A stretch of DNA of 64,000 nt from an uncultured Oscillospiraceae bacterium (lineage in GTDB: Bacteria > Bacillota > Clostridia > Oscillospirales > Oscillospiraceae), in NCBI GenBank assembly GCA_944383195.1, contig CALWOP010000002.1:21657-85656 (forward strand). Direction: 5' to 3'. The position numbers were made by a program, and so were the translations under genes. The number at the start of each line of letters is the position of its first letter. Within the stretch, counting starts at the first letter, position 1. The notes beneath the pieces are model-generated. The model was not told the origin of the DNA. It searched no databases and was given only the letters and a program-made list of their open reading frames with translations. Positions 27,050 through 35,346 of the stretch are shown here, piece after piece.

Positions 27050-28251
27050 GACACCGCCTCCTTCCGGCAGCGCCGCCCATAGAGCCATCCGGCCATCAGG
27101 AGAAGTCCGGCGCCTGTCGCCGCCAGAGCCGCCGCGGACCCATAGCTTCCCTGTACGCCAAGCCCTTGGGCCCCCAGCTCCCGCATCCAGGTAATGGGAG
27201 ACAGCTGCCCCAGCGGTTGGACCGGCTCAGGCAGCAGCACCGGGGGAATCATCCCCCCGGCCAGCAGCAGAGCGGCCAGGGTGACCGGGAACGAAAGTCC
27301 TGCGCAGCCCGCTGTGCTGTCTGTCACCAGCGCGCAAAAGGCGGCGTACGCCGTGAGAAAGAGGCCGCAAAGCAGCGCGGCCCACAGTGCCTTGCCGGGC
27401 TCGGCCCCAAATACCAGCCACAGCGCCGCCCAGGTCAGGGCGGTCGCCGCCGCCCAGACGGCCGTCACGCTGGCCGTCAGCCCCACCGCCGGGCTTCGTC
27501 CCACCCAGGTTAGGCGGCGGTAGTGTTCCAGCCACGCCCCCTGGTAGTTCCAGGCAAAGGCCGGGGCCATGGAGAGCATCAGCCAGAAAAAAATGCTGAG
27601 GGTATAGTGCTGCCCAATGGGCAGGCTTCCCGTGGGCAGGACGGCCTTCTCCCCCATCACCACCTGCCGGTTGACGATCCACTGGATATAGCGCAGGTTG
27701 ATCTCCATCATCACCTGATCCCAGGAGCGCCCTCCGGTCATTCCCTGGTCGTACAGATCCAGTACGCCGTACACGCCCGCCTGTGCAGCGGACAGCATAT
27801 CCGCGGCGCTCTGCCCCACCCACAGGATCAGCAAAGACTCCAGCGGCTGCTCACCCCCCACGATGACCCGGACTGCCGGGTTGGTCCCCTGGCGCACCCC
27901 CTGGACGAAGTCCTCCGGCAGGGCCAGCACAGCGGACACCCGGCCCTCTTTCAGGGCGTCCAGGGCCTCTTCTTCCTCCATGGCCTGCACCTTGCAGTAG
28001 CTTTGGATATCCTCCATGCCGGACATATACCGCTCAATGAGCCGGCTGGTGTCGTCCCCCTCGGGCGACGTAATAGCCAGCGTGATCCCTGTAAAATCCA
28101 CGCCCTGGGACAGGGCGGTCTGGGCGATCTGTCCCCCCACCACAGGCAAAAAAGCGCATAGGAAGAAAAGCCCTGCCAACAGGGGGATCTGTCGGCAGAG
28201 CCTTCCAATCGTCAGGCAAAACGAAACGCGAAACAAGTTCAGCGTACCCAT
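27046..28251 (-). CDS. ABC-2 type permease subunit
   Basis: A 401-residue protein of the same layout as the next gene: an N-terminal helix (LCRQIPLLAGLFFLCAFLPVVGG), an outside region of about 170 residues, then five or six membrane segments. The start at 28251 has a GGAG site at 6 bases; the upstream ATG at 28263 has its purine run too close. It sits 16 bases after the zinc-ribbon gene. With the following gene and the ATPase at 29981-30646 it should form one transporter. Confidence 0.83.
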   Translation of the reverse strand: MGTLNLFRVSFCLTIGRLCRQIPLLAGLFFLCAFLPVVGGQIAQTALSQGVDFTGITLAITSPEGDDTSRLIERYMSGMEDIQSYCKVQAMEEEEALDALKEGRVSAVLALPEDFVQGVRQGTNPAVRVIVGGEQPLESLLILWVGQSAADMLSAAQAGVYGVLDLYDQGMTGGRSWDQVMMEINLRYIQWIVNRQVVMGEKAVLPTGSLPIGQHYTLSIFFWLMLSMAPAFAWNYQGAWLEHYRRLTWVGRSPAVGLTASVTAVWAAATALTWAALWLVFGAEPGKALWAALLCGLFLTAYAAFCALVTDSTAGCAGLSFPVTLAALLLAGGMIPPVLLPEPVQPLGQLSPITWMRELGAQGLGVQGSYGSAAALAATGAGLLLMAGWLYGRRCRKEAVS

Positions 28252-28267
28252 TCCCTGCTCCATTTCC

Positions 28268-29968
28268 TTACAGGTACCACATCAGCTCCTGCAGCGCGGG
28301 GATCTTATCCATCAGGCTGTAGACCCAATCCTGGGCGTTGTCCTGGATCTCCCAGCCCAGATCCTCCAGGTCGCTGGCAGACATTCCCCCGATCATGTTC
28401 ACCTCTGCGGCGCCGGTCTCCCGCTTTTCATAGGGACGGATGGAATATTCCATCTCCAGGCCCAGCATCGTCTCTCCATAGGCCTGGAATTCCAGGTTGT
28501 CCAGCGCCAGGGACACAGCGTCCTTGCTGCTGGTCAGCTGGCCCTCGGCCTCCATGGCAAAGCCGTCGCCCTGGATGCTCCACATAAAGTCGTGGGCCTT
28601 GGGGTCATACTCCAGTTCAGACTCCATGGTAAATGCCGAGCCGTAACTGTCCGTGTAGGAGATGGTGGTGAGATCGGTATAGCGGCCGGAGCTTGCCGTG
28701 TGGTCGCCCTCCGACTCCACCCGCAGCTCATCTCCGCCGCCGGAGATCACAAAGCTCCACTGATCCTCATAGGTCTTTCCACCGCCCAGATACAGGCCCA
28801 TTTCAAGCCGTTCTCCGTCGATGACAGGCTCCCACTCCACAGCCGACACATAGCCGCCGTTCAGGTACACCTGCAGTTCAATGTCTCCCACGGTCTTCAC
28901 CGCCTGCTTCAGGCCATCAAAGATCTCTTTGCCCGACATGGCGTTTTCCAGTTCCCGCTCCATGTATGCCAATTCGCTCTGAGGCACCCCCATGGACTCC
29001 ATCAGCTCCATCATGGCATCCTCCAGCTCCAGCGCGCTCACCGCGTCTTCCGTGGCATCCAGATAGTCCCGCAGGGCATCCTCCGGGATCAGGACGCGGT
29101 AGCCGGTGCAATCCAGGTCCGTACCATTGACCTCCACAGATTCTTTGCCTGTCTTCTCCACCTGGATGGCCTTCCGCAGGGCCTTTACCGCCCCTGGGTC
29201 TACCTCCGGCGTCTGGGTATACTTGTCCAGGAAATCATAGAGATTAAAGCTGATGTCTTTGTACATATCCTGGTTGCCGGGGTCCAGATTGGACAGGTCC
29301 GCCCCCAGGGTCATGGTATCCATACCAAGGGCGCTGTCTCCCAAAAATTCCGGCGCGTATACGGAAAGTACGGTATCGTCCAGGGACACCGCCGCCTGTA
29401 CCAGATCAGCCGAGCCGTAGTACGCGGCGGCCGACATGGACATAGCCCGCTTCTCCAGGCTGTAGTCCGCACCCACGCGCACGCCCAGGCCCTCCAGCAC
29501 ACTGGCGTCAAAGTAGTAGTACAGCTCCGTGGGCAGCTCTTTCAGCGTCACGGAAAAATCCGTGCTGTATGCCTGCTTCTCCTGCAGCTTGGACAGTGTG
29601 GTCAGCCCCATATCTTCGACCATCTGGGAATAGGCCGACACACTCTTTTTCATGGCCTTTTCCACCTCTGTCTGGGGGCTGCCGCCCAGCATCCCCGCCA
29701 GCGCTACCCCCGCGCCCACGCACACCACCAGAGCGGCTGCGATCACACCGAACACAAGCCCCTTGCCCCGGCGGGCGCCGCTGCCGCCCAAAATGGGCTC
29801 CTGGTACGCTGTTTGGGCAGATCCTGTTTCCACAGTTTCGTAAACCGGGGCCTGGACAGTTTGGGTCTCATTCACGGGAGTTTGGTCCTCCCCGGTCACT
29901 TTTACCCCACAGTGGGGGCAAAATTTGGCGTTATCATTCAATTCTTTTCCACAATTTTTGCAAAACAT
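28268..29968 (-). CDS. zinc-ribbon membrane protein with large outside domain
   Basis: A 566-residue protein. The N-terminus is a zinc ribbon with two CxxC pairs (FCKNCGKEL and FCPHCGVKV). A linker leads to one membrane helix near residue 90 (VIAAALVVCVGAGVALAGML), and about 450 residues follow outside with no family I recognise. The start at 29968 is set by an AGGAG site 9 bases upstream; the ATG at 29977 abuts that site. It is placed between the ATPase and the permeases with gaps of 12 and 16 bases, so it is probably part of the same machine. Confidence 0.75.
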   Translation of the reverse strand: MFCKNCGKELNDNAKFCPHCGVKVTGEDQTPVNETQTVQAPVYETVETGSAQTAYQEPILGGSGARRGKGLVFGVIAAALVVCVGAGVALAGMLGGSPQTEVEKAMKKSVSAYSQMVEDMGLTTLSKLQEKQAYSTDFSVTLKELPTELYYYFDASVLEGLGVRVGADYSLEKRAMSMSAAAYYGSADLVQAAVSLDDTVLSVYAPEFLGDSALGMDTMTLGADLSNLDPGNQDMYKDISFNLYDFLDKYTQTPEVDPGAVKALRKAIQVEKTGKESVEVNGTDLDCTGYRVLIPEDALRDYLDATEDAVSALELEDAMMELMESMGVPQSELAYMERELENAMSGKEIFDGLKQAVKTVGDIELQVYLNGGYVSAVEWEPVIDGERLEMGLYLGGGKTYEDQWSFVISGGGDELRVESEGDHTASSGRYTDLTTISYTDSYGSAFTMESELEYDPKAHDFMWSIQGDGFAMEAEGQLTSSKDAVSLALDNLEFQAYGETMLGLEMEYSIRPYEKRETGAAEVNMIGGMSASDLEDLGWEIQDNAQDWVYSLMDKIPALQELMWYL

Positions 29969-29980
29969 CCGTTTCATCTC

Positions 29981-30646
29981 CTACCTGTCAGAATTTCTCA
30001 TATCCTCCTGCTCCGGAGCGCCCCACCGGGCCTGCCCGTCCTCCAACCGCAGGCAGCGCCCGCACAGCCGCTCCAGTTCCCGCACCCTATGGGTGCACCA
30101 GATGAGTCTGCCTCCCTGGCCCATGAAACGCTCCAGCCAGTCCAGCAGAGCTTGCCCATAGCGTTCATCCAGGCCCACAGTGGCCTCATCCATCACCAAA
30201 ATTTGGGGTCGCTGAAGCAGCGCCATGGCAATGCTCACCCGCTGGCGCATCCCGCCTGAGAGCTGCGCAATCGGCTTTGGGAGCATAGAGGTCACCCCCA
30301 TTTGCTCCATGACCGCCTCATCCAGGCCCCCGGGAATGCCGCAGGCGGCCTGCCACAGCTTCAGCTGCTGCTTCACCGTCAAATCGCCTGCCAGCTGGTC
30401 CCCCTGGGGCACATAGCCCAGCTGACGGCGCAGGAACTGCCGGTCCCCCATCACGTCACGGCCCTGAAACAAGATCCGCCCGCCGTCCGGCCGCTGCACC
30501 TGGGCCACCAGGCGCAGTAGGGTGGACTTGCCCGAGCCGTTGGGGCCTACGATCCCCAGCCCCTCTCCCGCCGCCAGAGAAAAGCTCACCGGGGCAAGGA
30601 CCCGCCGCCCCCCATAGGACTTGTGGAGCCCCTGAACTTCCATCAT
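29981..30646 (-). CDS. ABC transporter ATP-binding protein
   Basis: A 221-residue single ABC cassette with Walker A GPNGSGKST, Q-loop region VPQGDQ, signature LSGGMRQRV, Walker B ILVMDEATVGLD and switch His in WCTHR. The pattern is that of CcmA-type ATPases for ABC-2 exporters. It starts 6 bases after the upstream zinc-ribbon gene ends, with no clear ribosome site, so translation is likely coupled. It should power the two permeases encoded downstream. Confidence 0.92.
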   Translation of the reverse strand: MMEVQGLHKSYGGRRVLAPVSFSLAAGEGLGIVGPNGSGKSTLLRLVAQVQRPDGGRILFQGRDVMGDRQFLRRQLGYVPQGDQLAGDLTVKQQLKLWQAACGIPGGLDEAVMEQMGVTSMLPKPIAQLSGGMRQRVSIAMALLQRPQILVMDEATVGLDERYGQALLDWLERFMGQGGRLIWCTHRVRELERLCGRCLRLEDGQARWGAPEQEDMRNSDR

Positions 30647-30652
30647 CGCCGG

Positions 30653-31075
30653 TTACGGTTTCACCTGGGTGCCGCACTCGTCACAGAACCGGGCATCGCC
30701 GGCCAGCCGCTTTCCGCAGTTGGTGCAGAAGACATACTCCCCCGACACGGCGGCGGAGGGATTCACCTGAGGCTTTCTCTGTTCGCCCAGGATCTGCCGC
30801 TCCTCGTTCTTGATCTGCTCCAGCTTGGCTTTGAGGGCAGCGCACTCATTGTTCAGGTCCTTGATCTTCTGGCAGTCGGCCTCAATTTCCTCCTGGTTGA
30901 TGCTGCCGGCCAGCCAGCTGTTGTAATACTTCACGCCCAGAGCCGTTATCGCCGCATCCATTGCTTTCTGATTGTTGGAAATGGCCGTGCGGACCCGGCT
31001 GCTCTCCACCAGCGACTCAGACTTCACACTCACCGCCGCCAGGCTTTTGTCAAACGCATCTTTCCACAGTCCCAT
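30653..31075 (-). CDS. small zinc-ribbon protein
   Basis: A 140-residue soluble protein. The first 100 residues are helical with coiled-coil character (LNNECAALKAKLEQIKNEER). The C-terminus is a zinc ribbon with two CxxC pairs (VFCTNCGKRL and RFCDECGTQV). Here the ribbon is at the C-terminus, while in its two larger neighbours it is at the N-terminus. No function is known. It precedes the ATPase gene by 6 bases. Confidence 0.75.
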   Translation of the reverse strand: MGLWKDAFDKSLAAVSVKSESLVESSRVRTAISNNQKAMDAAITALGVKYYNSWLAGSINQEEIEADCQKIKDLNNECAALKAKLEQIKNEERQILGEQRKPQVNPSAAVSGEYVFCTNCGKRLAGDARFCDECGTQVKP

Positions 31076-31138
31076 ATGCTCACACTCCTAAATATTTTCT
31101 TATATGTTTCGTATCCTGTTGATAATCCTCGTTCTCGC

Positions 31139-33217
31139 TTACAGATAGTAGCTGTCATAGTACAGGCTGTCGCTGGCCCAAATGCCGGTGACATCCCGGG
31201 CCAGGCGGACGCTCTCCTCCTTCTCCCACAGGTAGAGGTCGCCATCGCTGATGTAGAGCATCCGAGCGTTGGGCAGGAAGACCACATCGGAAACATCGTC
31301 ATCGATGCGCACTTCCTTTTCATCCTTCACCTGATAGAGGCTGCCCTCTCCGTTTTCCAGGTTTCGATCCTCCAGCTTGAAGATCGTCCCGTCCTCCAGC
31401 TGGAATACCGCGCCGGCATCCTTGGCCAGAACCGTGGTCTTACCGTCTTGATAGAGGGTCAGGTTGCCATAGCTGTAGTCTCCGCTCACATCCGCAAAGT
31501 AGTACAGGGCATCCTGGCTGCCGGTATAGCAAATGGAGAAATCATCGCTCCCCAGCACATCGCCCAGCACCAGGGCGTTGTTCTCCACGGTGCAGCTCAC
31601 GATCTCCGAGGTCTCTCCCCCAATCATAAGCGCCACATGGCCCTCGCCTGCGGGGTAAATCGACCAGACGTTGCTTCCCTCCTCAAGCTCCAGCTCCGAT
31701 TCCACACCGTTCACATTTTGGTAGGTGACGGCCTCTTCCTCATAAATATAGTCATAGACATCATCGTAGTAATAAAGCTGTGCCAGCTCTACCACCGGCG
31801 AAACCTCCTGGCTGTGCTTCTGGTAGATATAGATACCACTATCTCCGCCCCAGGTGGGAATATCATCCAGCCCCTCGGCCAGGACGGTATCTATACCGTT
31901 TTCATAGCGGTGCAGGGTATAGGAGGTCACCTCATAGGGCGTGGACTTCAGCTGTTCTCTGATGTAGTTGCGTCTTTCCACCTGGGACCAGGCCTCCTGG
32001 GCTAAATAGTAGGCCTCTGTATCGTATTTCTTCCAGCCCCATTCGTCTTCCCCAGTGAAAAAGTCCTCATACTTGGGCTCTTGCGCCGTGGCATCCGAGG
32101 CGGCCGAGGAATCCAAGACAAAATCATACAGGGTATGCTCCGTGGTCTGCGTGGTCAGGTAGGTAAACGACAGCTCGCCGCCCCCCACCTTCACATTGTT
32201 CACACTCCAGGCATCCTCCACCAGCAGCTGCTCGGTCTCACCCGGCTTTTTACTGTACACGTCGTATACCGGCATTTCGCTCCACTCATCCTGGCCGGCT
32301 TCGCCCTCGCCATAGAGCAGGACCTCCGCGTCCATTTCGCTGTAGATGCTCGCAGCCCCGGTCAACAGCTCTTCCGCCTCCGCGTCCTCCTGCAAGGGCA
32401 TACGGAAAATCGTGAAGGTGCTGTCCGTCTCGTCCTGCTGTGTGTAATACACCGTTTTCTCTGTTTCATCCAGCGTATAGGAGTAAACCTCGTCGGCCAG
32501 CTTATAGTCGTGTTCCCCGTCATAGCAGTACAGATCTTCTCCGCTGCCGCTCTCCTTCATAAACACGATCCCGCCGTTCTCCAGTGTAGTATACTGGTAG
32601 GTGCTGACCTTGGAGGAAACCCGCTGCGGCCGCTGGCCGTCTTTTCCAAGGTTCGCAGCCTCAATGCAGTACAGGTCCGCATAGCTGCTGTAGTCCTGAT
32701 CTGCCCCCTCAAAAAAATAGACATACTTCCCGTCGGGAGAGATCCAAACGGTGCCGCCCACCTTGTCGGTCAGCTGCATGGTTTCACTGTCCTGCTTCAG
32801 ATCCGCTAAGTACATCAGCTCGCCGTCTTGCTGGGCATACAAATAGAGCTCTTCACTCTTTCCCAGGGAAGAGAACAGGTTTACCGCTGCCACTACCAGC
32901 AAAACCACCACCACAGCCGCGCCGATCAGCAGCCCAATGGCCGCCTTGCCCCGATGCTTGGTCCCGCTTAAAATCGGCGCTGCCGCCGCTTCCGGCGCCG
33001 TCTGGGCGCCGTCGCTGCCGGTTTGGCTGGAATTGGGTCCAGCGGGCACTTCTCCCTGCCCCTGATTGGGGAACGGAACCTGCTCCGGCCCCCGCTCTGG
33101 CTGCACAACGGGTCCTTCCGACCCGGGTACAGTCTCCTCACGTTCCACCGGCTGACCGCAGCCGCTGCAGAATTTGGCGTTGTCTGCTAGTTGTTTTCCA
33201 CAATTCTGGCAAAACAT
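31139..33217 (-). CDS. zinc-ribbon membrane protein with beta-propeller-like outside domain
   Basis: A 692-residue protein, first in its operon. An N-terminal zinc ribbon (FCQNCGKQL and FCSGCGQPV) is followed by a Pro/Gln-rich linker, a membrane helix near residues 105-125 (IGLLIGAAVVVVLLVVAAVN) and about 560 outside residues. The outside part has repeated segments of the kind WISPDGKYVYFFEG and SFTYLT that look like blades of a propeller such as DUF5050/TolB-like domains; this is a pattern judgement only. The start at 33217 follows AAGGAGG. Promoter at 33287-33314. Confidence 0.72.
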   Translation of the reverse strand: MFCQNCGKQLADNAKFCSGCGQPVEREETVPGSEGPVVQPERGPEQVPFPNQGQGEVPAGPNSSQTGSDGAQTAPEAAAAPILSGTKHRGKAAIGLLIGAAVVVVLLVVAAVNLFSSLGKSEELYLYAQQDGELMYLADLKQDSETMQLTDKVGGTVWISPDGKYVYFFEGADQDYSSYADLYCIEAANLGKDGQRPQRVSSKVSTYQYTTLENGGIVFMKESGSGEDLYCYDGEHDYKLADEVYSYTLDETEKTVYYTQQDETDSTFTIFRMPLQEDAEAEELLTGAASIYSEMDAEVLLYGEGEAGQDEWSEMPVYDVYSKKPGETEQLLVEDAWSVNNVKVGGGELSFTYLTTQTTEHTLYDFVLDSSAASDATAQEPKYEDFFTGEDEWGWKKYDTEAYYLAQEAWSQVERRNYIREQLKSTPYEVTSYTLHRYENGIDTVLAEGLDDIPTWGGDSGIYIYQKHSQEVSPVVELAQLYYYDDVYDYIYEEEAVTYQNVNGVESELELEEGSNVWSIYPAGEGHVALMIGGETSEIVSCTVENNALVLGDVLGSDDFSICYTGSQDALYYFADVSGDYSYGNLTLYQDGKTTVLAKDAGAVFQLEDGTIFKLEDRNLENGEGSLYQVKDEKEVRIDDDVSDVVFLPNARMLYISDGDLYLWEKEESVRLARDVTGIWASDSLYYDSYYL

Positions 33218-33286
33218 ATCGCTTCCTCCTTTTTCTTTCACAACCCCCAACAGCACCGGCGTTTATCGCTGGATACTGTTTCCATC

Positions 33287-33314
33287 ATTATAGCATCCTT
33301 TTTCATATATTCAA
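33287..33314 (-). promoter_or_regulatory. sigma-A promoter of the zinc-ribbon/ABC-2 operon
   Basis: Minus strand TTGAAT (33309-33314), 16-base spacer, TATAAT (33287-33292), 69 bases upstream of the first ATG. I see no other promoter inside the six-gene run. Confidence 0.65.
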
Positions 33315-33487
33315 CAAAAATCGGCCTTTTTCTCTCTGGTGCCGAGGATATAATATACAACGTCTATCTCTGAGCGGCTCAAATTTCTTTCCACGGGCGG
33401 TCCCCACAATAGACATCCAGACCGGCGGGCTTGAGCAAGGCCGTAGTCAGCCCCGTCCAAGCCCGCTTTCCCGCTGCATATTCATCC

Positions 33488-35011
33488 TTAGGCAGCCTTG
33501 TTGGTCTGGTCGGAATCTGAGATTCTGTGAAGCAGGCTTGCCACTATGGCTGCCAGCCCAAGCAAACTCAAAAGGGCAGCGTCCAGTCCAATGCCCAGCA
33601 GGACAAACACCACGCCGGCTGCGAACCAGGGAAGCTTCGGCTGCCCCAGCGCAAACTGGAACTTGTACTCCCCGATGTGTTTGAGGGTCTCCGGCAGATT
33701 AAAGCCCTTGACGGTTTCCTCCAGCGTCTGTAAACCGGCGCCGGCCAGAGCCTTCCAGTCCACTTCCTGACTTCCGGCGGCAGCGCTCTGCTCTCCAGGC
33801 GCCCATTCCTCCGTCTTGGGACTTTCCACCCGGTACAGGAAGCTGCCCACGGTGAGACACCATCCAGCCGCCTGCATCGTATAGGGGACCAGAAACGCAA
33901 ACAGTCTAAGACCAAGAGGATAGTAGCTATATTGATAAGATACGGGCAGCCCGGACAGATTCATCTGATACACAAGCAGCAGTACGATCCCAACGGCCAG
34001 GAGCACGGGCCGCGGCTTTTTCAGTACGTAGACACAGGGGGCTTGTCCAAAGCGAATGGTCTGCATGGTCCGAACAGCTTTCCCGTCCGGCCCTCTGGGC
34101 ACTTTTTTCAGGGAACCGGCCACAAAGCAAATCGCCAGGAGGAAAAAGAATTTGGCAAAATTCTCCCCCGCATCATACACCGAGTACAGGCCGTACATGG
34201 GGCGGCACTGATAGCCGATGTAAACGACCCAAATGCCCAAAAGAAGCGCGATCACCGGCCGCTTCAGATAATAGAGTGTATAGACATACTTGCTGGGGGC
34301 CTTGGGGGGCTTGCTCCGCTGGACCGTGGGCTTTTTCACCGCCGCAGGCGCCGGGGCGGCCGGCTCGGGCACCGGGGCGCTTTCCGCGGAAGTATCGGGA
34401 GCGGTGCGGCTCCAGCCGGTTTTGGGCCGGGGAGCGTTTCTGGTGGTATACCACTGGAACACAAAGCCCGCCACGGACAAAATGAGTCCAAAGAAAATAC
34501 CAGCCGGGGCATTGTCCACCCGAAACACGATCATGATGGAGATGCCTGCGATGAGGCCGGAGGGCAGCGCGGTAATGGCGATGATGTAGGGTCTGGCCAG
34601 GAAAATCCCCAGTGCGCCGAACAGAATCAAAACCAGGATCGCGGCCTCCCGGGGCTCTACAAGCGCAAACCACAGCAACGCGGGGATCGTTCCCGTATAA
34701 AAGAACACGCCGATCTGATATACCCGAAACGCCACAAGAGCGCCCGCCACAGCCATGAGCGGTGCAAACACGACCGCAAGCTGGGGAATGTTGATGATAA
34801 CCGCAAACAGCATTCCCACAAAGAACCCCACGACCCCTCCGATGATGGCCGTGAACAGCTTAAACAGCTTGAATCCAAAAAAGCACTGGATCAAGTGAAT
34901 GACCGCCACAAAGGCCAGCACCATTCCGGCGCCTGTGGAAACGATGTGGGATACGCTCTGACCTGCCTGGAGAAATGCTACGATGGCCTCCAAAGCTTCT
35001 TCCAGTTCCAT
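33488..35011 (-). CDS. polytopic membrane protein with DUF4203/TMEM198-like domain
   Basis: A 507-residue membrane protein. The first 220 residues hold about seven hydrophobic segments with small-residue helices such as LFTAIIGGVVGFFVGMLFAV, as in the DUF4203 family. A charged Pro/Ala-rich cytoplasmic linker follows, then four more membrane segments and a last pair at the C-terminus. Function unknown. The start at 35011 has a GAGGTG site; the frame is open to 35131, but that part reads like non-coding sequence. It stands alone between two intergenic regions. An inverted repeat near 33424-33467 may end its transcript but lacks a T run. Confidence 0.7.
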   Translation of the reverse strand: MELEEALEAIVAFLQAGQSVSHIVSTGAGMVLAFVAVIHLIQCFFGFKLFKLFTAIIGGVVGFFVGMLFAVIINIPQLAVVFAPLMAVAGALVAFRVYQIGVFFYTGTIPALLWFALVEPREAAILVLILFGALGIFLARPYIIAITALPSGLIAGISIMIVFRVDNAPAGIFFGLILSVAGFVFQWYTTRNAPRPKTGWSRTAPDTSAESAPVPEPAAPAPAAVKKPTVQRSKPPKAPSKYVYTLYYLKRPVIALLLGIWVVYIGYQCRPMYGLYSVYDAGENFAKFFFLLAICFVAGSLKKVPRGPDGKAVRTMQTIRFGQAPCVYVLKKPRPVLLAVGIVLLLVYQMNLSGLPVSYQYSYYPLGLRLFAFLVPYTMQAAGWCLTVGSFLYRVESPKTEEWAPGEQSAAAGSQEVDWKALAGAGLQTLEETVKGFNLPETLKHIGEYKFQFALGQPKLPWFAAGVVFVLLGIGLDAALLSLLGLAAIVASLLHRISDSDQTNKAA

Positions 35012-35346
35012 TTCTGTCACCTCTAAAACATTTTTTCGGGGCTTAGGGGCTGCCCGGTACCCAAGTCCTGCCATTCCCATTTGCTGTCCGCGCCCCCCGG
35101 CCTTTGGCCGGGAGGCGGGGTGCGTAGGCAATGGTCAGGGTCTGGCCGTTGGGTAAAACCACAATCGGTCCTTTTGAATAGGCGCCCGCTGCCCCGCCTC
35201 TTACATGGTGAGCTTTGCCGCTCACGTCTATATGAGTCCCCAGGCCTGGGCCAGGTTTTATGAGGTTTCACTTTTTTTAAAAAAATTTTTATGGAACAAG
35301 AATGTGCGCTTTTTCGCCGCTTCGGTCGGCCATGGCCCGCCTATTT
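35012..35346. other. intergenic region without a convincing gene
   Basis: A leftward frame of 60 codons (35043-35225, GTG start) has a protein-like piece GPIVVLPNGQTLTIAYA but no ribosome site. An A/T tract of alternating T7, A7 and T5 runs lies near 35272-35292. I cannot support a gene; it could be a remnant. Confidence 0.3.

Noticed and set aside
35043-35225. 60-codon leftward frame in an intergenic region
   Set aside because: GTG start without ribosome site and no recognised family; kept only as a note in the intergenic entry.
35272-35292. Alternating T and A runs as an origin or curved regulatory site
   Set aside because: No DnaA boxes or repeats nearby; more simply an A/T-rich intergenic tract or poor terminator.
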